Shown in pieces: positions 47,854 to 61,305 of a DNA stretch of 64,000 nt (positions within the stretch are counted from its first letter, which is position 1; the number at the start of each line of letters is the position of its first letter). The stretch spans positions 90,034,712 through 90,098,711 of the forward strand of contig NC_077224.1 of NCBI RefSeq assembly GCF_024763615.1, written 5' to 3'. The translations under genes and the position numbers were made by a program. Below the pieces are notes generated by a model. It saw nothing but the letters and a program-made list of their open reading frames with translations. It was not told the DNA's origin and made no database searches. Source of the stretch: Phlebotomus papatasi. Its lineage: Eukaryota; Arthropoda; Insecta; Diptera; Psychodidae.

Positions 47854-50800
47854 TTAGGCATTACTCTCAAAAATAATTTTAATTTAGATAGCTTTACATT
47901 TATTTCTAAAGACTACCATGTCCATTAAATTTCTAATTTCTCCAATACCTTTTTTGCCGAATTGAAAATTCCACCATTAGACTAATTAAGTCATACACTG
48001 GGGTTTGAATTAAATTCCTGGATTTACAGACGACAAAAGGTGTGTTCACGAGTGTATTGTTGTGTTATTGTCCAACAAATGAGTGTTTTTCTTGATCACC
48101 CAACACAAAGGATTCCCGGTGTGGCTTCCAAAGGCATGCAGTGACTGTAATTTAATGTTGAAATCAAAGAAAATTCACATTTTCAATTACTAACAAAATA
48201 GCAGGGTATGTGAAAATAACAAATTAACGCAAGTATCTCACAGAAAAGCATTTTGAGTGGTGTGCACATGTGAAAAGGTATGGCGCGATTCATTTGATGA
48301 CAATGATGAAACGATGACAGCCACCCATTGGCACTATCAGCAACCTTCCGTCTCATTACACCCCAAACATGACGATGATGGAAGAATATCCTCTGCAACT
48401 TGGGGCGCACACTTAATCATTATTTAAGATAATGAAGTGATTTTTCCCCGGGAAAATTATCTCTAAACATTTTCTTTACTTCACTCTTTTGCTCCCCAAG
48501 ATTTTTAATGATACCCCCCACACCAAATAATTTTGATTCGTGATTGATTAATTCAATACCATACTCGTAGCTATATTTTCCGGAAATATCTAACCATTTC
48601 ATTTAAATTGATCATCAAATGCTCAGACCTTTCTTTACAATTTATTTTCCAAAAAGAGCGCCATGAAGACTTTTTGAATTACGGCACGATCCTCTTTAGA
48701 AAATACCTTTCACATTGATCTTTTTTATCCAATGTGATAATCGAGATCAATATGTGTTCTTTTTCTAATTGTCAATCACACCATAAGGTCCATGATCTTC
48801 TGATGCGCAACTTAAAAATTCCAATTGACTAATATTACAAAAGAGAATGAGATCAATAGAAAAGCGTCTCAATTGATCGCAGCAGGAACATTATAGTTGT
48901 AAATTACTCACTTTAGAGTCAAATTATCTCATCATCCAGTCATATATCGAAGATCAATGAAAAAATCGAATATAAAATGACCAACTCGGGAACCCTTCTA
49001 ATCTCAGTATACTTAACATCCCCTCATGAGAATTGTGCCAATTGAGGCGAATTTCCTAGTGTGTTTTATCATGCTTACACATTTTCCCAAATGATTAGGG
49101 ATGCGAGAAGCGGAAGCTTGTAAAAAAGTTATATATGGCAGCTCTGTCGGAGATATTCACAAATGTGGAAGAACATTTTCTCCTGGATAGTTTTCTATCG
49201 CCAATTTACACATGATTAATTTCAGATTATTTTCTCAAGTTGCAATGAACCAAAAATTTCCCGAAAATTCCTATCACCCCTATTTACCATTAACTTCAAG
49301 TTATATTTATTTACGTGTACGTATAAAAACACTTAAAAACACATTTTCACAAATTTTGGATCCAAATTTTGGAAAAATCTTTAAATTTTAAAATTTGCAA
49401 AATGTATTATTTAAGCGTACTATCACACTATGAAATTTAATATTCATATGATTGCTTGAATTCTACTATTCAACAGTAAGGTGTGGCTACATTGACAATT
49501 TGATATAATGTAATTTAAATAGAAAAACCATTGTGGATCTAAATTAAATCTATCTTAAAGGTTTCTTTCTGTACAGCATTTGAAATTAAAATACTGTCCT
49601 ATATGAAAAATTCCTAGAGAATTCACCATGAAATATGAGATGATTTTTCCTTTACAGTTATGGGGTTGGTTTCTACAGAAAATGTCCTCTTTTCATCCAT
49701 CATCAAATCAAGAACCGGGAGTGCGAGAGGGTGACGTATGAACTTGAACTGTGATGCAATGAATGGATGACGGTTGCTGTTATAGATCGAACGTTGGCCC
49801 CGACTTTGTGCATTTGTGTCGAGCGACGCAGTGAAGCGGTGAACTACCGCCACCCCCTGGAGTGCCGCAATAATGCAAATTTACATACTATATATACCAT
49901 CGTCTATTTGGTGCCAATGAGAATTCTCTAGTACAGGACCCTGAAGGGCAACAGTGAGATCGAACGACGTCTGCACACCCCGACGATTAAAATAATCAAT
50001 GATGGCAATATGAATCCGATAATCGATTATTAATGCTTACTTGAGTTCAAGAGTTGAAGGGGTTTTCCCTCGAAAGACTTGTCACAACTAATTTAGAAAA
50101 ATCATTTTCTCTTTTAAAACAATTAAAATGAGATGTGTAAATTTTGCTTTTTTGTTATTCAAATTTTTCCTTAAGAATATTTTTTACGAATTTAATCTTC
50201 AAAAAACTGTTTTTATGAGGCAAAATTCGTAGAAAATCCATTTCGACTCCTTTTGTTGATTACATTCCCACACCATTTCTTGGACCAAGTTCAAGAGGAG
50301 AAAATTTTGCAGACATCTAATTCTACCTGGGAGCATCAGTGGACCGTTTTGGTATTATCTCAACCAGAAGTAATGCAATAATTTCTACCTTTTCTCTTTA
50401 TTCCCCATTCCCTAACACAACCACAGCTGAAATACAGAATCCTGAAATGAATTGGATGGAAGACAGAAGAGAGAACTGAAATGTGGGTGGACATGGTAGT
50501 ACCTCGACTCCATTGAAATTGGCAACCTCCTCGTTGGACCACTTCAAAATTTAGACTCAATTATGTAATGACCATCAGTTCCAGCTACTGTTTATAAACT
50601 CTCAAGTTCCCAGATACTCGAGGATATGTTGTTTGTTTGTTTGTGCAATCTCCTCCTTTCCTCTACATGAGAAAACCTCTACCACTTTCCCATTCGCCAC
50701 ACAATAGACAGAAACGTATAATTACGTAGGGCACATGTTTAGCCAAAACCTACTACTCCAGACTTCCATTTGGATCCTTTTCAGCGGTCATGAGTAATTT

Positions 50801-51500
50801 TCCAGTAAAGAAGTCTGTTTGAGAAATGAATTTAACTTTTCTAAAATTTGCTCGAAGTGCTGAAAGTTAAGCTTAAAAAAAAAGAATTTGAATAAAAAAA
50901 ATCAGGCACACGTGACAAGACTAAAAAAAAGAGTGCAAATACTCGTCATTTATTTATTACGGGAAACCATAACATTTCAATTTCTCTTGACAAAATAATG
51001 CCGTCGAAGTTGCAAACGCTTTTTTTTAAAAACTCAAATTTCAATGATTATTGCTAAATTCTAAATTTTTAGTGTTCATTATTTAATTATGAATAATTTA
51101 TATTTCTACAATTATCCACTGCTAAGTGCCTATAGAACACGGAGCTCTATTCTCCGGTTTGCTTGATCGAACAAACACTGCCTAATCTGTTCACGAATAT
51201 ACTCTTTTCGGTCTCATTCCAACGAGGGTAGTGATTGGCAACTTTCAAAAATAATTAATTCTTCACAATCAACTGATGGAATTTTCAAATCTGATGCTGA
51301 ATTGTGTTTTTTTTTGTCTGAATATTTCATCCTTTAGATCGGGGTCAAACTTAACCGATGTCGTATCTTAACTCGTTGACTATATACGAGTCAGCTGGCC
51401 GATCGATCAGTAATCCTTAATAACTCCCAACTCAATAAATATATAGCCGTATAACATAAATTACAAGATTTATTGTAATCTTATAACGGAAGGCTCTCAG
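47854..51500. other. Spacer without a supportable gene
   Basis: No terminal-repeat pair or plausible exon was identified. A short (GTTT)n run lies near 50628-50643. Confidence 0.5.
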
Positions 51501-51690
51501 ACTTCGCACACATTCTGGACTGGATTAAAACGCTTCGAACACCTCATATTTATCCCATATCCTTTTAATGAGTTTGACATTGCAGAAATACATTTTAATA
51601 AGCTAGTCTTAAATCACACAGTCCCTAAAAAAGGTTAGATTCAATAAAGAAATTTAGGAAAAGTATTAAGTGTTTGAAATGACTAGAATA
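51501..51690. mobile_element. Degenerate copy of the palindromic element at 61.3 kb
   Basis: The order of words CTTCGAACACCTCATATTT, TCCTTTTAATGAGTTTGAC, ATACATTTTAATA and TTAGATTCAATAAAG parallels 61306-61497. The right half is a weak complement of the left. It has many differences, so it is an old copy with uncertain ends. Confidence 0.45.
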
Positions 51691-53559
51691 AGTGAATACG
51701 GTAAACTCCTTTGTATGATGCATGAGCTTAATGTTTCAAAAGTTTTCACTTAAGATATCCTAGAAATCTTTGAGTAGTAATATTCGAAATATTTTGGAAG
51801 TAAACATCCGATAATTATGTATATATTGCAGAAAAAAATTTACTACTAAAAGTCCATGTTATAGGAAAGGTCTCTTTAAGACCTGATAAATATTTCTTAT
51901 TGGTTTGGTCTCTATACATAAATATCATAAAAGTTTTATAGAAAAAAGTGAATAAAATAAAAAGGATTGCCGTTGAATATTTCTATAATATTTTGTATTT
52001 ATCAAACTATTATAGACCCCTTTCAATAGCAACGTGCCAGATAAATGGTAAATTCATTGAACCTATCAGTGTAAGAGAACATTATAAATTGTAAAACGAA
52101 TTATGTGATGATGATGTGGATAATAACTATGACACTCTCTTAGTGGAATGGAATTGGACATGGAAGAATGGTCGTGCGTTAGTCACGTGTCGCTAATCTA
52201 ATGCAGTGACAATGTCAATGATTTTCATAGCGGGAAGGAATAACCCCTCCTCAATATATGGGACCTCTTATCACTTATTTTTGCAAGCATATGTTTAGTA
52301 ACAATTTAATGAGAGAATTGATTGAATTGCTAACGTAAATTCAGCACACATATCCTCATCCTTCTCACAGAACTTCCCAGGATTCATAATGAATAGAAAA
52401 TCGTGTCACGTTTCTGGGTAAAAGCTTTCCCAGTGAATATTTTTAAAAGCCCACCTCTCCTCATGAAAGGTGGGCGTCAAAGAAATACGCGCAGAAATCA
52501 TTTGAGAATGTGAATTTCTCAAATATGCATATGGAGATGTGTTTATTTAATTACGTAGAATTCAATTGAGCTATATAGGAAACCACCCCCTTTTTTATCC
52601 ATCTACCAAAAAAAAGGAAAATAACACTGCACCCATTCTCACTGCCATTTCGCTCAATTTGTGTGAATTGGTCTTCGAATTTTCCATCGAGTCTCATTCA
52701 ATTGCGCCACTTAGAGCCAAGCCATCCAAACACGAAGCAGAGGGGTTTTTCAATATAATTTTCGGGGAACCCTTTTGCCACCCCCAACCCAACAATTCAA
52801 TACACGTCTCTCTCTTCACTATATGTGAGTGTTTTAGTCGCCTCCAGCGCCGTCATCATCCCGACATTCTGGCGGGAACATGCTCCATTCGATTGGATAC
52901 GTGCACAGAATAATGGATCAATGTTATTCGCCCATATACTCTCTTCCCTTTTCCCAGGTTTTCGATAAACACAGCCTCTGGCAGCCAATATATCCGCAAA
53001 ATGAGCACATATATACACTTCTTCACCCGCGCCAAATGGCGACTCTTCCTTTTGTCATCCTAACGCTTCTGGCAACAGCAAACACCCCCAACATTTGTCC
53101 CCATCGCGAGGAAAACTCTGCTTCTCACACCATCCTCCACGAAAAAGCAGTATAAACAGCAACTTCATGCGACAATAAAGCACTCAATTATCCGCGACTG
53201 CAAATGACAGATTTCCTCCTCTATTTTGTGGCAATTCTTCCGCTAATACGCATCCCCATAGCACTTTTAAAACAATATTGACGCAACAATAAAGTGATAT
53301 AGTGTGTCTTCTTTAGCAGGAGAAACATGCAACCCCTTGTTATTCAATACACCAGAATAAATAAACCAATTTTCCATCTTTTAAAATCTATCGCGAATTT
53401 TTCTTTTCCCCTTTTTGTTCCTTCAAAAAATTGAGTGGAAGAAAAATATCTTTTCAATGAATGAGTCATTTGTGAAAATAATGTCATACTTTCATCTCGT
53501 ATTCTGGACAACATAAACATAAAGTGTTATTGAGAAAAATAATTTTAAAAAGTTGCAAG
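51691..53559. other. Spacer without a supportable gene
   Basis: The 115-codon frame at 52566-52913 is opposed by a 73-codon antisense frame and has no recognisable domain. Nothing else is supported. Confidence 0.45.
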
Positions 53560-53650
53560 AACAAATTTTTTTGTAAACATGCGTTTGACAGTTTAAAGAG
53601 AATATAGGATGAAATTTACAAACATATTTACAAAATAAAAGTTCTTTATG
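53560..53650. mobile_element. Possible degraded relative of the CGCACAATAA MITE
   Basis: AAATTTTTTTGTAAACATGC and, mirrored, AACTTTTATTTTGTAAATATG resemble the paired inner repeats of 47722-47853. The CGCACAATAA terminus is not preserved, so this remains tentative. Confidence 0.3.
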
Positions 53651-53950
53651 TTAAAGGTAGAAGGAAAAAGTACAGTATGACTTTGATAGTGTCAATCCCT
53701 AACACCACTGAAAACAATATGGAAAATTCCGCGGTCAATGTCAAACTCTTAAGATACGTCGCGTCGGTTGCAAAGACTAAAAAACAGCATTGTCATTTTT
53801 TTTTTAAACAGGTAATAAAAGATTATCCAATTAAAGCTCCGAAGTATATAAACATTTAAACAATATTTTGCGATTTTTTTATTTAAAAATTCAGCTTTTA
53901 GAACCTGATTTCCTAGAATCTTTTTTAGAAAAATTTACTTTGTAGTATTA

Positions 53951-54099
53951 TGGTGTTTACACACTAGAAGCAATTTTTTTCAAAAATTGCTTTTTAAAAA
54001 AAAAATCTGACGTTTCTGCCTACAAGGATCACAAGGATAGGGTAAATTTTCTTTAAAAAGGCATTTTTTAAAGAAATTTCTAATAGTGTGTAGAGACCA
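53951..54099. mobile_element. 149-bp MITE with TGGTNTNTACACACTA ends
   Basis: TGGTGTTTACACACTAGAAG at the left is mirrored at the right (TGGTCTCTACACACTATTAG on the other strand), with AATTT continuing. A lone similar end, TTGGTGTCTACACATTAGTA, occurs at 54850, indicating more than one copy. The target duplication is unclear. Confidence 0.6.
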
Positions 54100-54127
54100 C
54101 TAGTCACAATATTAATCAGAGTTAATT

Positions 54128-54648
54128 CGCACAAAAAAAAAAAATTGTAAAATTGTTCGTAAATGTTTGTGAAATCCTATGGAGGACTTACGAAATGCTC
54201 GTGAATCATATAACCCACAAACAAGTTCGTAAAATTTTTGTACTTTTTTCACAAACATTGTTCGTAAAATGACCATTTGACGAACATTTTTTGTACTTTT
54301 ACAAACATTTGTTCGTAAATGTTCGTAAACACACAAAAAAATGTTCGTAAAATTTTGTCATTTGTTCGTAAATTTTTGCCAGCAAACAAAAATTCACGAA
54401 CAAATACGCGAGCAAATGACAAAATTTTACGAACATTTTTTGTGTGTTTACGAACATTTACGAACAAATGTTTGTAAAAATACAAAAAATATTCGTCAAA
54501 TGATCATTTTACGAACAATGTTTGTGAAAAAAGTACAAAATTTTACGAACTTGTTTGTGGGTTATATGATTCACGAGCATTTCGTAAGTCCTCCATAGGA
54601 TTTCACAAACATTTACGAACAATTTTACAAAATATTTTTTTCTGTGCG
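54128..54648. mobile_element. 521-bp near-perfect hairpin element rich in GTTCGTAAA
   Basis: The two halves are reverse complements of one another almost to the centre (axis near 54385). Ends are CGCACA on the left and TGTGCG on the right, followed inward by an A-rich run and TTGTAAAATTGTTCG. The arms consist largely of repeated GTTCGTAAA and GTTTGTGAA words. Overlapping frames on both strands (78 and 85 codons) are by-products of the palindrome. Flanking duplication is not resolved. Confidence 0.75.
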
Positions 54649-57600
54649 GTAAAAGTCAAAAAAAAATATTTCCTGTTAGTTAAACACGTACTAAGACAAA
54701 GAATTTTTTTATTTCTTTGATCACAGCTTTTTTTACAAGCTGATACTTGGCGTAATTATGCCAAAATATCAATTTTTGTATAAATTTATCTTAAAATTTC
54801 AAATTAATTTTTTTTTCAAAAATTCTCCGTCCGAGTACGAATTTAATCCTTGGTGTCTACACATTAGTAGAAATTTTCGTCAAAAATGGCCTTTTTTTAA
54901 AAAATTTAAGGACGAATGGGTCACCTAAAGAAAAGAGAATAACATAGAGAAACAAATCTAAGTATTTGCTATATTGTAAATATTTAAGCTCAAAAGCGAC
55001 GAATTTTCAAATTACCACATTGATAAATGTGGAGCTCAGAGGCAAAATGAAACATATCCTATGGCTAAAATAATTTTTATTATTTTTTATATTCTCAATT
55101 TTTTAAGCAAAACTCTTCAGGCAATTGAAAGTACAATAACTATCCATAATATTTTTTTTGAGCTATTTTTGGTCCTATCGTCCATAGGAGCAGAAAATGC
55201 AGCGAATCAGAGCCTATTGGACTTTTCAAGATTAAATGTAAAACGTTCTACAACTTTTGCTTATCGGTTTCATTTTTAATGTCGATTTCCGGTCCGTAAA
55301 AAATGTCTCGTCCTTAAAGAATTACCTCATCGATGCCTTCTTCTGAATATAAGATTTACATTAAGAAATTAATAACAAGAACTAAATACAAAATTTTCAG
55401 CGAATAAATCAACTATAGTAAATTTTGAAAATTATTTTACCAGAGATACAAAATACTTATAGTTTATTTCGAGTGAAATCTTTCGCTCCATCGCACAAGT
55501 GATATGAATTTTCTTAAAGAGAGCACTTCATCCCATAATGGGAGATATTTTTCCATTTTTATGGGGACTACCTTTTGCATATATTGCTTGTACATGCTTG
55601 AAGATGGTTTCCTCCCCCTTTTTTTCCATCTTGACTTCGGAAGTCATTTCCCATAAAAAATTGCCTCGTTTAAGGTGAACCATGCCACAGGGTGAGGTCT
55701 TGTACACAGCTTGTTGGATGTTTTTTGGTGGGTGAAGAGACCGAAAAAAAGCTACAATGTAAACGATAAGATTCTCATAAAAATTGCGGTTATAAGCATG
55801 TGGAGGGATGGTAGATGGGCGCGTATAAGTGAAATCCGCCCTTGAATGTGCAGTAATTTATATTTTCAGGAAATATGGGACAAGGTAGAGTATCTTCGGA
55901 TGGATTTTCCGGATTTGTTGTCATATATAGCAAACATGCGGAATTTGAGGGGTGAAAAATATTGCCACAGACATTTTTTCTCAAACTCTACCATTTTCTG
56001 TAAGGATGACTTTTCATGAAAACTTTTACTCAAATTTCTCTTAAGTGAAACACATGTCATGTTCACACACAAAATCTTTCAAACGCGCCTTCTTAACAAA
56101 ATATTGAATGTTCTACATCATCAACATGAAAACTTTTCATATATGTTGTTAGCTTTTTCATTTTCAGAAATTTTGATAGAAAAGTAAGATCATCTGTATT
56201 AATTCGGTAATCAAAATTTAATGAAATCTTATACACATAGCTTAAAGAACTTTACGTCAATTAAATGAGATAATTGAATTTTTAAGGATTGTCATAATTG
56301 TCCCAATATGGTAAGATACTGGGAGTTAAATCATAAAAAAGATATTATACATTACACTGGTAATACCGCATCACCCTCTATAGTAAAATAATAAAAAATC
56401 ATACCACCCTTATTTTCTTTAATTCGTTTCATTCCTCGCCTGCCTCTCTATCTACATCCTCAAGGGACGCATTTTAAAATGTGACGATAAAAACACCAAT
56501 ATAGAACCCTTAAAGCCATCACCCAAGACTCAAAATTGCCGTCCTATCTGTTGGGCGATTTTAACTTTTTTTATAGAGTAAACATTGGCGCAATATATAT
56601 TGCAAGATTTTAAGATGCAATGGACGAGGAGGGTTGGAAATTTCAATCGAGATTTAACCATTTTCAAAAGCTAGGGAAACTGCAACATTCTTGACACTTT
56701 CAATTTCATTGAAGAAAAGACTATTTCATTTTCTATTCAAGTTGATGTGTAAGGATTTACCACGATTTCGTGTGATTTTTCATTCGCGAAGGTTCAAATT
56801 GAAAATCAGATTCATAAACAGAATGCTATTGAAGAAAGAATTTCTGATCCTAACACATGAGTGAAATCCACCTCTCATAACTTCAATAGAGAACCCATCA
56901 TATAGCAACCAAAAAGTGGCAGCCAATCATCTCGACTGTATCCATTTTTGTATTTGCTCCTCCATATGAAAGGCGCGAGAAAATTAGGTTTTGAGATTTA
57001 CCACAAGAAGTAATCCACTCCCTGCTGACTTGTCGCTTGAGAAGGTGTCCTCATACCCCATCCCAAAGTATTCCCATGGAATATAACCCACCAAATACCA
57101 AATCCAAAATGGTTTGAAGTCAACGCAGATAAGGCGTCAAATGCACGCTTTCTCCTTTTTTGCCACCAAACCACCCACCTCCTACACTCCCCTCAAATAG
57201 GCAACAAAATCATTCTCATGTGATTCACATTCGTAAATGGGCATATATTCTGAAGACGGAAGAGATTATGATCCAATTTTCTCTTTTAGCAATCATTTGC
57301 AAGAAAAGCTCCAAGAAAGATGTATGAAAGCACATATATTCAATCTCTCTTTTCCTCGTATGCGTGCTAGAGATTAACTTTTGCAGACTTATTTCTAGGC
57401 ACAGGGAAAAAGAGTTTTATATACCTTTAAAGAAGCCTTGTTTTATACAGCAATACTTAATGAATTTAGGAAATTGTGTATGCATAAATCAGATCCTACA
57501 TACTATCAACACATAAATTTGATGCAAGAATTTGCTACGGGGTTGAAAGAGAGTTCAAAAGAGGGTGGACACAATAATAAAACGTGAATTTGACACGACA

Positions 57601-57949
57601 TTTTCATAAATACATTACACCACACACTCATCATCACTAAATATGGGGGTGGAATGTGAGTATTTATTTGTTTGTTCAGTCAACCCCAAAATATATACAT
57701 CGTCATCGCTCAAAATGATGGTCTTGGACGCTATTTGAGTAGCAATGACGCTAAAGCTGCACCCTGCCTACACACCCCCTTAAATCCTTTCACATACTGT
57801 TGAAATAATGTATTTAAATTAATAATTATAGTTTTGAGAGTTCTTAACAATTCAAACGTGATAGAATTCCTTTCAATTGAGAAAATTATTTTACCCGTTT
57901 ATCCATGTAAGCATCAAATTCATTTATAATTTTTCATAACTACCTATTC
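54649..57949. other. Spacer without a supportable gene
   Basis: Apart from the isolated TIR-like end near 54850, no elements or coding regions were recognised. Confidence 0.5.
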
Positions 57950-58247
57950 CGGAGGCTACCAAAATCCCGAACGCCAAAATCCCGAAAGCCAAAATACCGA
58001 ACTCCAAAATCCCGAAAACCAAAATTCCGAAAGCCAAAATCCCGAATGTTCAAAACTGAAAGGGATGAAATTACATAAAGGATAAAGTGTAGAATAATTT
58101 CCCAAGGCACAGAAAATTTCCCTTTGCCTCTATCAATCGCGGGTGCAATCGTGGGAGTAGCTATGACACTTTTAAGAATTCGTGATTTTGACCCATTCGA
58201 GATTTTGGCGTTCGGGATTTTGGCTATCGGTATTTTGATCGGGATCC
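57950..58247. mobile_element. 298-bp element with 15-bp repeat ends and 8-bp duplication
   Basis: A direct repeat ACCTATTC lies immediately outside both ends (57942-57949, 58248-58255), suggesting an 8-bp target duplication as made by hAT-type elements. The left end is five or six copies of a 15-bp unit, CCAAAATCCCGAAAG. The right end carries three copies in inverted orientation (TTCGGGATTTTGG). The outermost 11 bases match poorly, so the terminal repeat is effectively the tandem array. The middle is unrelated sequence, and the repetitive minus-strand frame is a consequence of the 15-bp period. Confidence 0.65.
57957..58030 (+). repeat. 15-bp minisatellite (CCAAAATCCCGAAAG)n
   Basis: Five to six imperfect units lie in tandem. 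The mirrored shorter array lies at about 58198-58243. Confidence 0.85.
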
Positions 58248-58271
58248 ACCTATTCATGTAAACACTATACT

Positions 58272-58571
58272 CACTGGTAAAAATGAAAGGATCACTGAGA
58301 ATTCTTTGAAGGTATGAAAGTGTTCCTGTTTGGACACTTATTTTACTCCAGAAAAAACGTATACAAACAATGGAAAATTCATCTTCAATGTTCGCTCAGG
58401 AGAAAAAACTATAGCAAGAGTAAAAAGTTTGCGATAAAAAAAATCTATCGTAATAAAAGTGCATACAAAATTTCATGAGATACTAGTGAACCTTTCAAAG
58501 TATCAAAAATAATCCATCCTTTTGAAAAAGATCAAATATGGTCCAATTTGATGCTTTTATATTTACCAGTG
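58272..58571. mobile_element. MITE with CACTGGTAAAAATGAAAGG-type ends, copy 2 (300 bp)
   Basis: CACTGGTAAAAATGAAAGG at the left is mirrored at the right (CACTGGTAAATATAAAAGC on the other strand), and the right subterminal ATCAAAT.TGGTCCAATTTGA matches copy 1 at 44413-44577. The middle differs from copy 1, so either one copy gained sequence or the other lost it. Confidence 0.68.
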
Positions 58572-61305
58572 CTTAAGTCCAGTGGGGTAGTATATTGATA
58601 TTGTGTATTATACACTACTTCCTTGTGACATTTCTTTGGCACTTTTATATAAAAAATTTTCAATATCTTTTCATTACTACTGACTACATCATCTCCTTGA
58701 CTTAATATACCAAGAAAAAAAGATTAGGAACATCTCCAACACAAAGTTGTACTGTATGGATAGTAAAAAAACATCACCCACCAAATGAGATTTTAGATCG
58801 GATAGTTAAAAATTGTAGAATATATGTTCATTTTCAAAATTTAGTATCCGAGATTCTAATAGTCGGATAGTGAAATTTGTTATATTTTTAGGAAAAAACT
58901 AAAAACACGCTGATTTCTGGAATATACAATTATTATTTTCCTCTGTGTATTGTAAAATAATTGGGGCGGTCCATGAAAACGTTCTTAACCAGGAAACAGT
59001 AAAAAAAATCAGACAGAAAACTATCATATAATAGAGTAACATTGTAGATATCGTTTTTGTTAAAAATTCATATTCACACAATTTATAGAAAGACTTACAG
59101 AAACTACGAGGAAGCTTTTTCATCGCTTTATCGCTTAGTAAGGTTTTTGAACCCTCTAGTCGATCATTCCCTAAAATTTCCAATGACGAATAAAACTGTG
59201 CACAAAAAACTATAAATATTCAAGCCCTTGCTACATCCTCATCATATGAATTAAAATAGGGATGATAAAAAGAATTGCAAGATTCATTACGGAAAATGAA
59301 TTTTGCAATAAATCATAAAACTGCATACACAACCCTCAAATCCTCCTCCTAGCACTCACATGAAATATGCTTGGGAGTTCTCGAAAGGTTGAAGTAAAGA
59401 AAAAAAAGTGATTTCACACAATAAAATACACATCTCGACGACATAACACAATTGAAAATAATAGAATAATGGAAAAAGAAACGCACTTGAGGAAAATCAG
59501 AAGCGTCTGAAGCGCGCTTATTCTCACCTCTTGTCACCAGCTTTAATTGGTTCTGGCATAACACCTGCTCACAGTAGAGTCTCATGGAAGGTATTTGCTA
59601 ATTGGGTCCTCATATGTGTTGGATGTATGATCTTGAAAAGCGCGAATGGTATGCTTCCTGCAACCCCTTGACACTCACCCTCAATTCCCGACGTGTAATT
59701 AAGGAGTAATCTAAGTAATTTAACCACTCTTTTAATTAAGGAGAAAGTGAGGATTGTGGTCTCGTTAGAGTCACAAGAGCTGGTGACACTCATGAAATTT
59801 TTTTGAGCTGAAACTCCTCAATTCTCTGGTAGTTCTCACCCCTTTTAAATTTTCTTTTCACACAAAATAAACATTTTTCCTTGCAGATATAGTGACATCC
59901 TTCAGTCAGTAGAATACACCTTTCCGAAAATGATTTTTCTTTAAGCCTCCTGTCACCATCACAAATTTGCAATAATCGTCAAATCGATTTGTCGATTTGA
60001 CACCCTCTCAATTTTTCCATAGGATAAATTCTCAACAGAACACGGGATTGATATTTTCCGCTTTTTTCCACCCATAGAAATCTTTGCACTTTTCACCTGA
60101 GCCAAATAAATCAACGTCACCAGGTGAAATGTCATCACGCATGGAGCCCCCTCTGAGGTACTTACGCAGCGCGAAATACTATTTTCAAGAAATGAATAAT
60201 AGAAAAGCACCCTCCAAAAAGCGACAGGAAATCAATGCCAAAATAGACTTTGAGAAAATTCCCAATATGTCCAAGTTGTATCAATGTTTTATACATCCAT
60301 TAGCGAAACCTTTCATACAGATCAGCACTAAAGTGCATGAAATGGGTCAAAAGATGACGATTCACGATGTAATTGTGGGAAATAGGAAAAGTGAGGAAGA
60401 AGTTGAGTGGCAAGATAATGGTCCAATTGGTTTTTCACAGCATTTCCCACACCACTTTGCCCATAGAACATTTTGCATAGAAAAAAATCATGGCGAAAGG
60501 TGAGGAAAATCCCATACAACTGCCTGAAGCGTGTGTTTATTCACAGAATCACCTCATTCACGTGGATTAGAGTTGGAGGCTATGGAAAAGGTGGAAATGT
60601 CTGGGCGAACGACAGAGTTTTCCATTGAGGAAACCCATGTCGTGCCATCTATAAGCCATAATATACCGGATGGTGAACCATTTAGAACGCGAAAGATGGT
60701 GATGATGCAGCAAAATTCATCCTCTAGATTCGTATCAAAGAGAGGAGACGTGCCCACCTCCCACCAAAAGCTCAGCACACTCACAGACATACCAACCCCC
60801 AAAATGGCTTTTCCCTGCGACAAAAGAGCGAATTTTCTTCCCATGTACGAAATTTCTCAGCATTTTCCTCAATAGCGTGAAAACATATGACTTTAAGTGT
60901 TTTGGAGTTTCACGCGGGAATCACCGGGAAATATGTTCTGTGAAAATCAACCCCATTATCCACACTCATCTGAACACATAAACACACCTTTTCGCGCCTC
61001 CACAACTTTCCCACCGCCTATTCTAAAGCATTTTATATGATACTTCCGACTTCCTAAACTTCACACTCAAGCCCATCATCATGGATTTGGAAGTGATTAA
61101 TTGACGTTTATTTACTTCAAATACAAATCTCTACGAAACAACGCCTTAGGGTGAGTTAACCACTTTTCTACCTACTTTAAATAAATGATTTATTTTTCAA
61201 ATATAATGATAATTAGGTAACTATTACAATTTTCTTAATATTTCAATGATGGCTTTCACCGAAAAGTAAAAGATAAATTTTCTTTAATTTAATCGAATTT
61301 TTCCA
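58572..61305. other. Spacer with a low-stop-density patch
   Basis: From 60084 to 60875 two plus-strand frames (139 and 114 codons) lie almost end to end, with a 96-codon antisense frame under the second. No domain, signal peptide or clear splice junction was recognised, so I do not call a gene. A perfect stem-loop at 59978-60001 is listed separately. Confidence 0.4.
59978..60001. other. Perfect 10-bp stem-loop
   Basis: GTCAAATCGA pairs perfectly with TCGATTTGAC across a TTTG loop. It is isolated and its role is unknown; it may be a palindromic protein-binding site or chance. Confidence 0.5.

Noticed and set aside
52566..52913. 115-codon plus-strand frame
   Set aside because: Low-information composition and no start or splice support.
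54249..54598. Antisense pair of 78- and 85-codon frames
   Set aside because: They arise from the hairpin's self-complementarity and low stop content in the repeated words.
57940..58257. 105-codon minus-strand frame with FGFRDFG-like repeats
   Set aside because: Explained by the 15-bp minisatellite ends of the element at 57950-58247.
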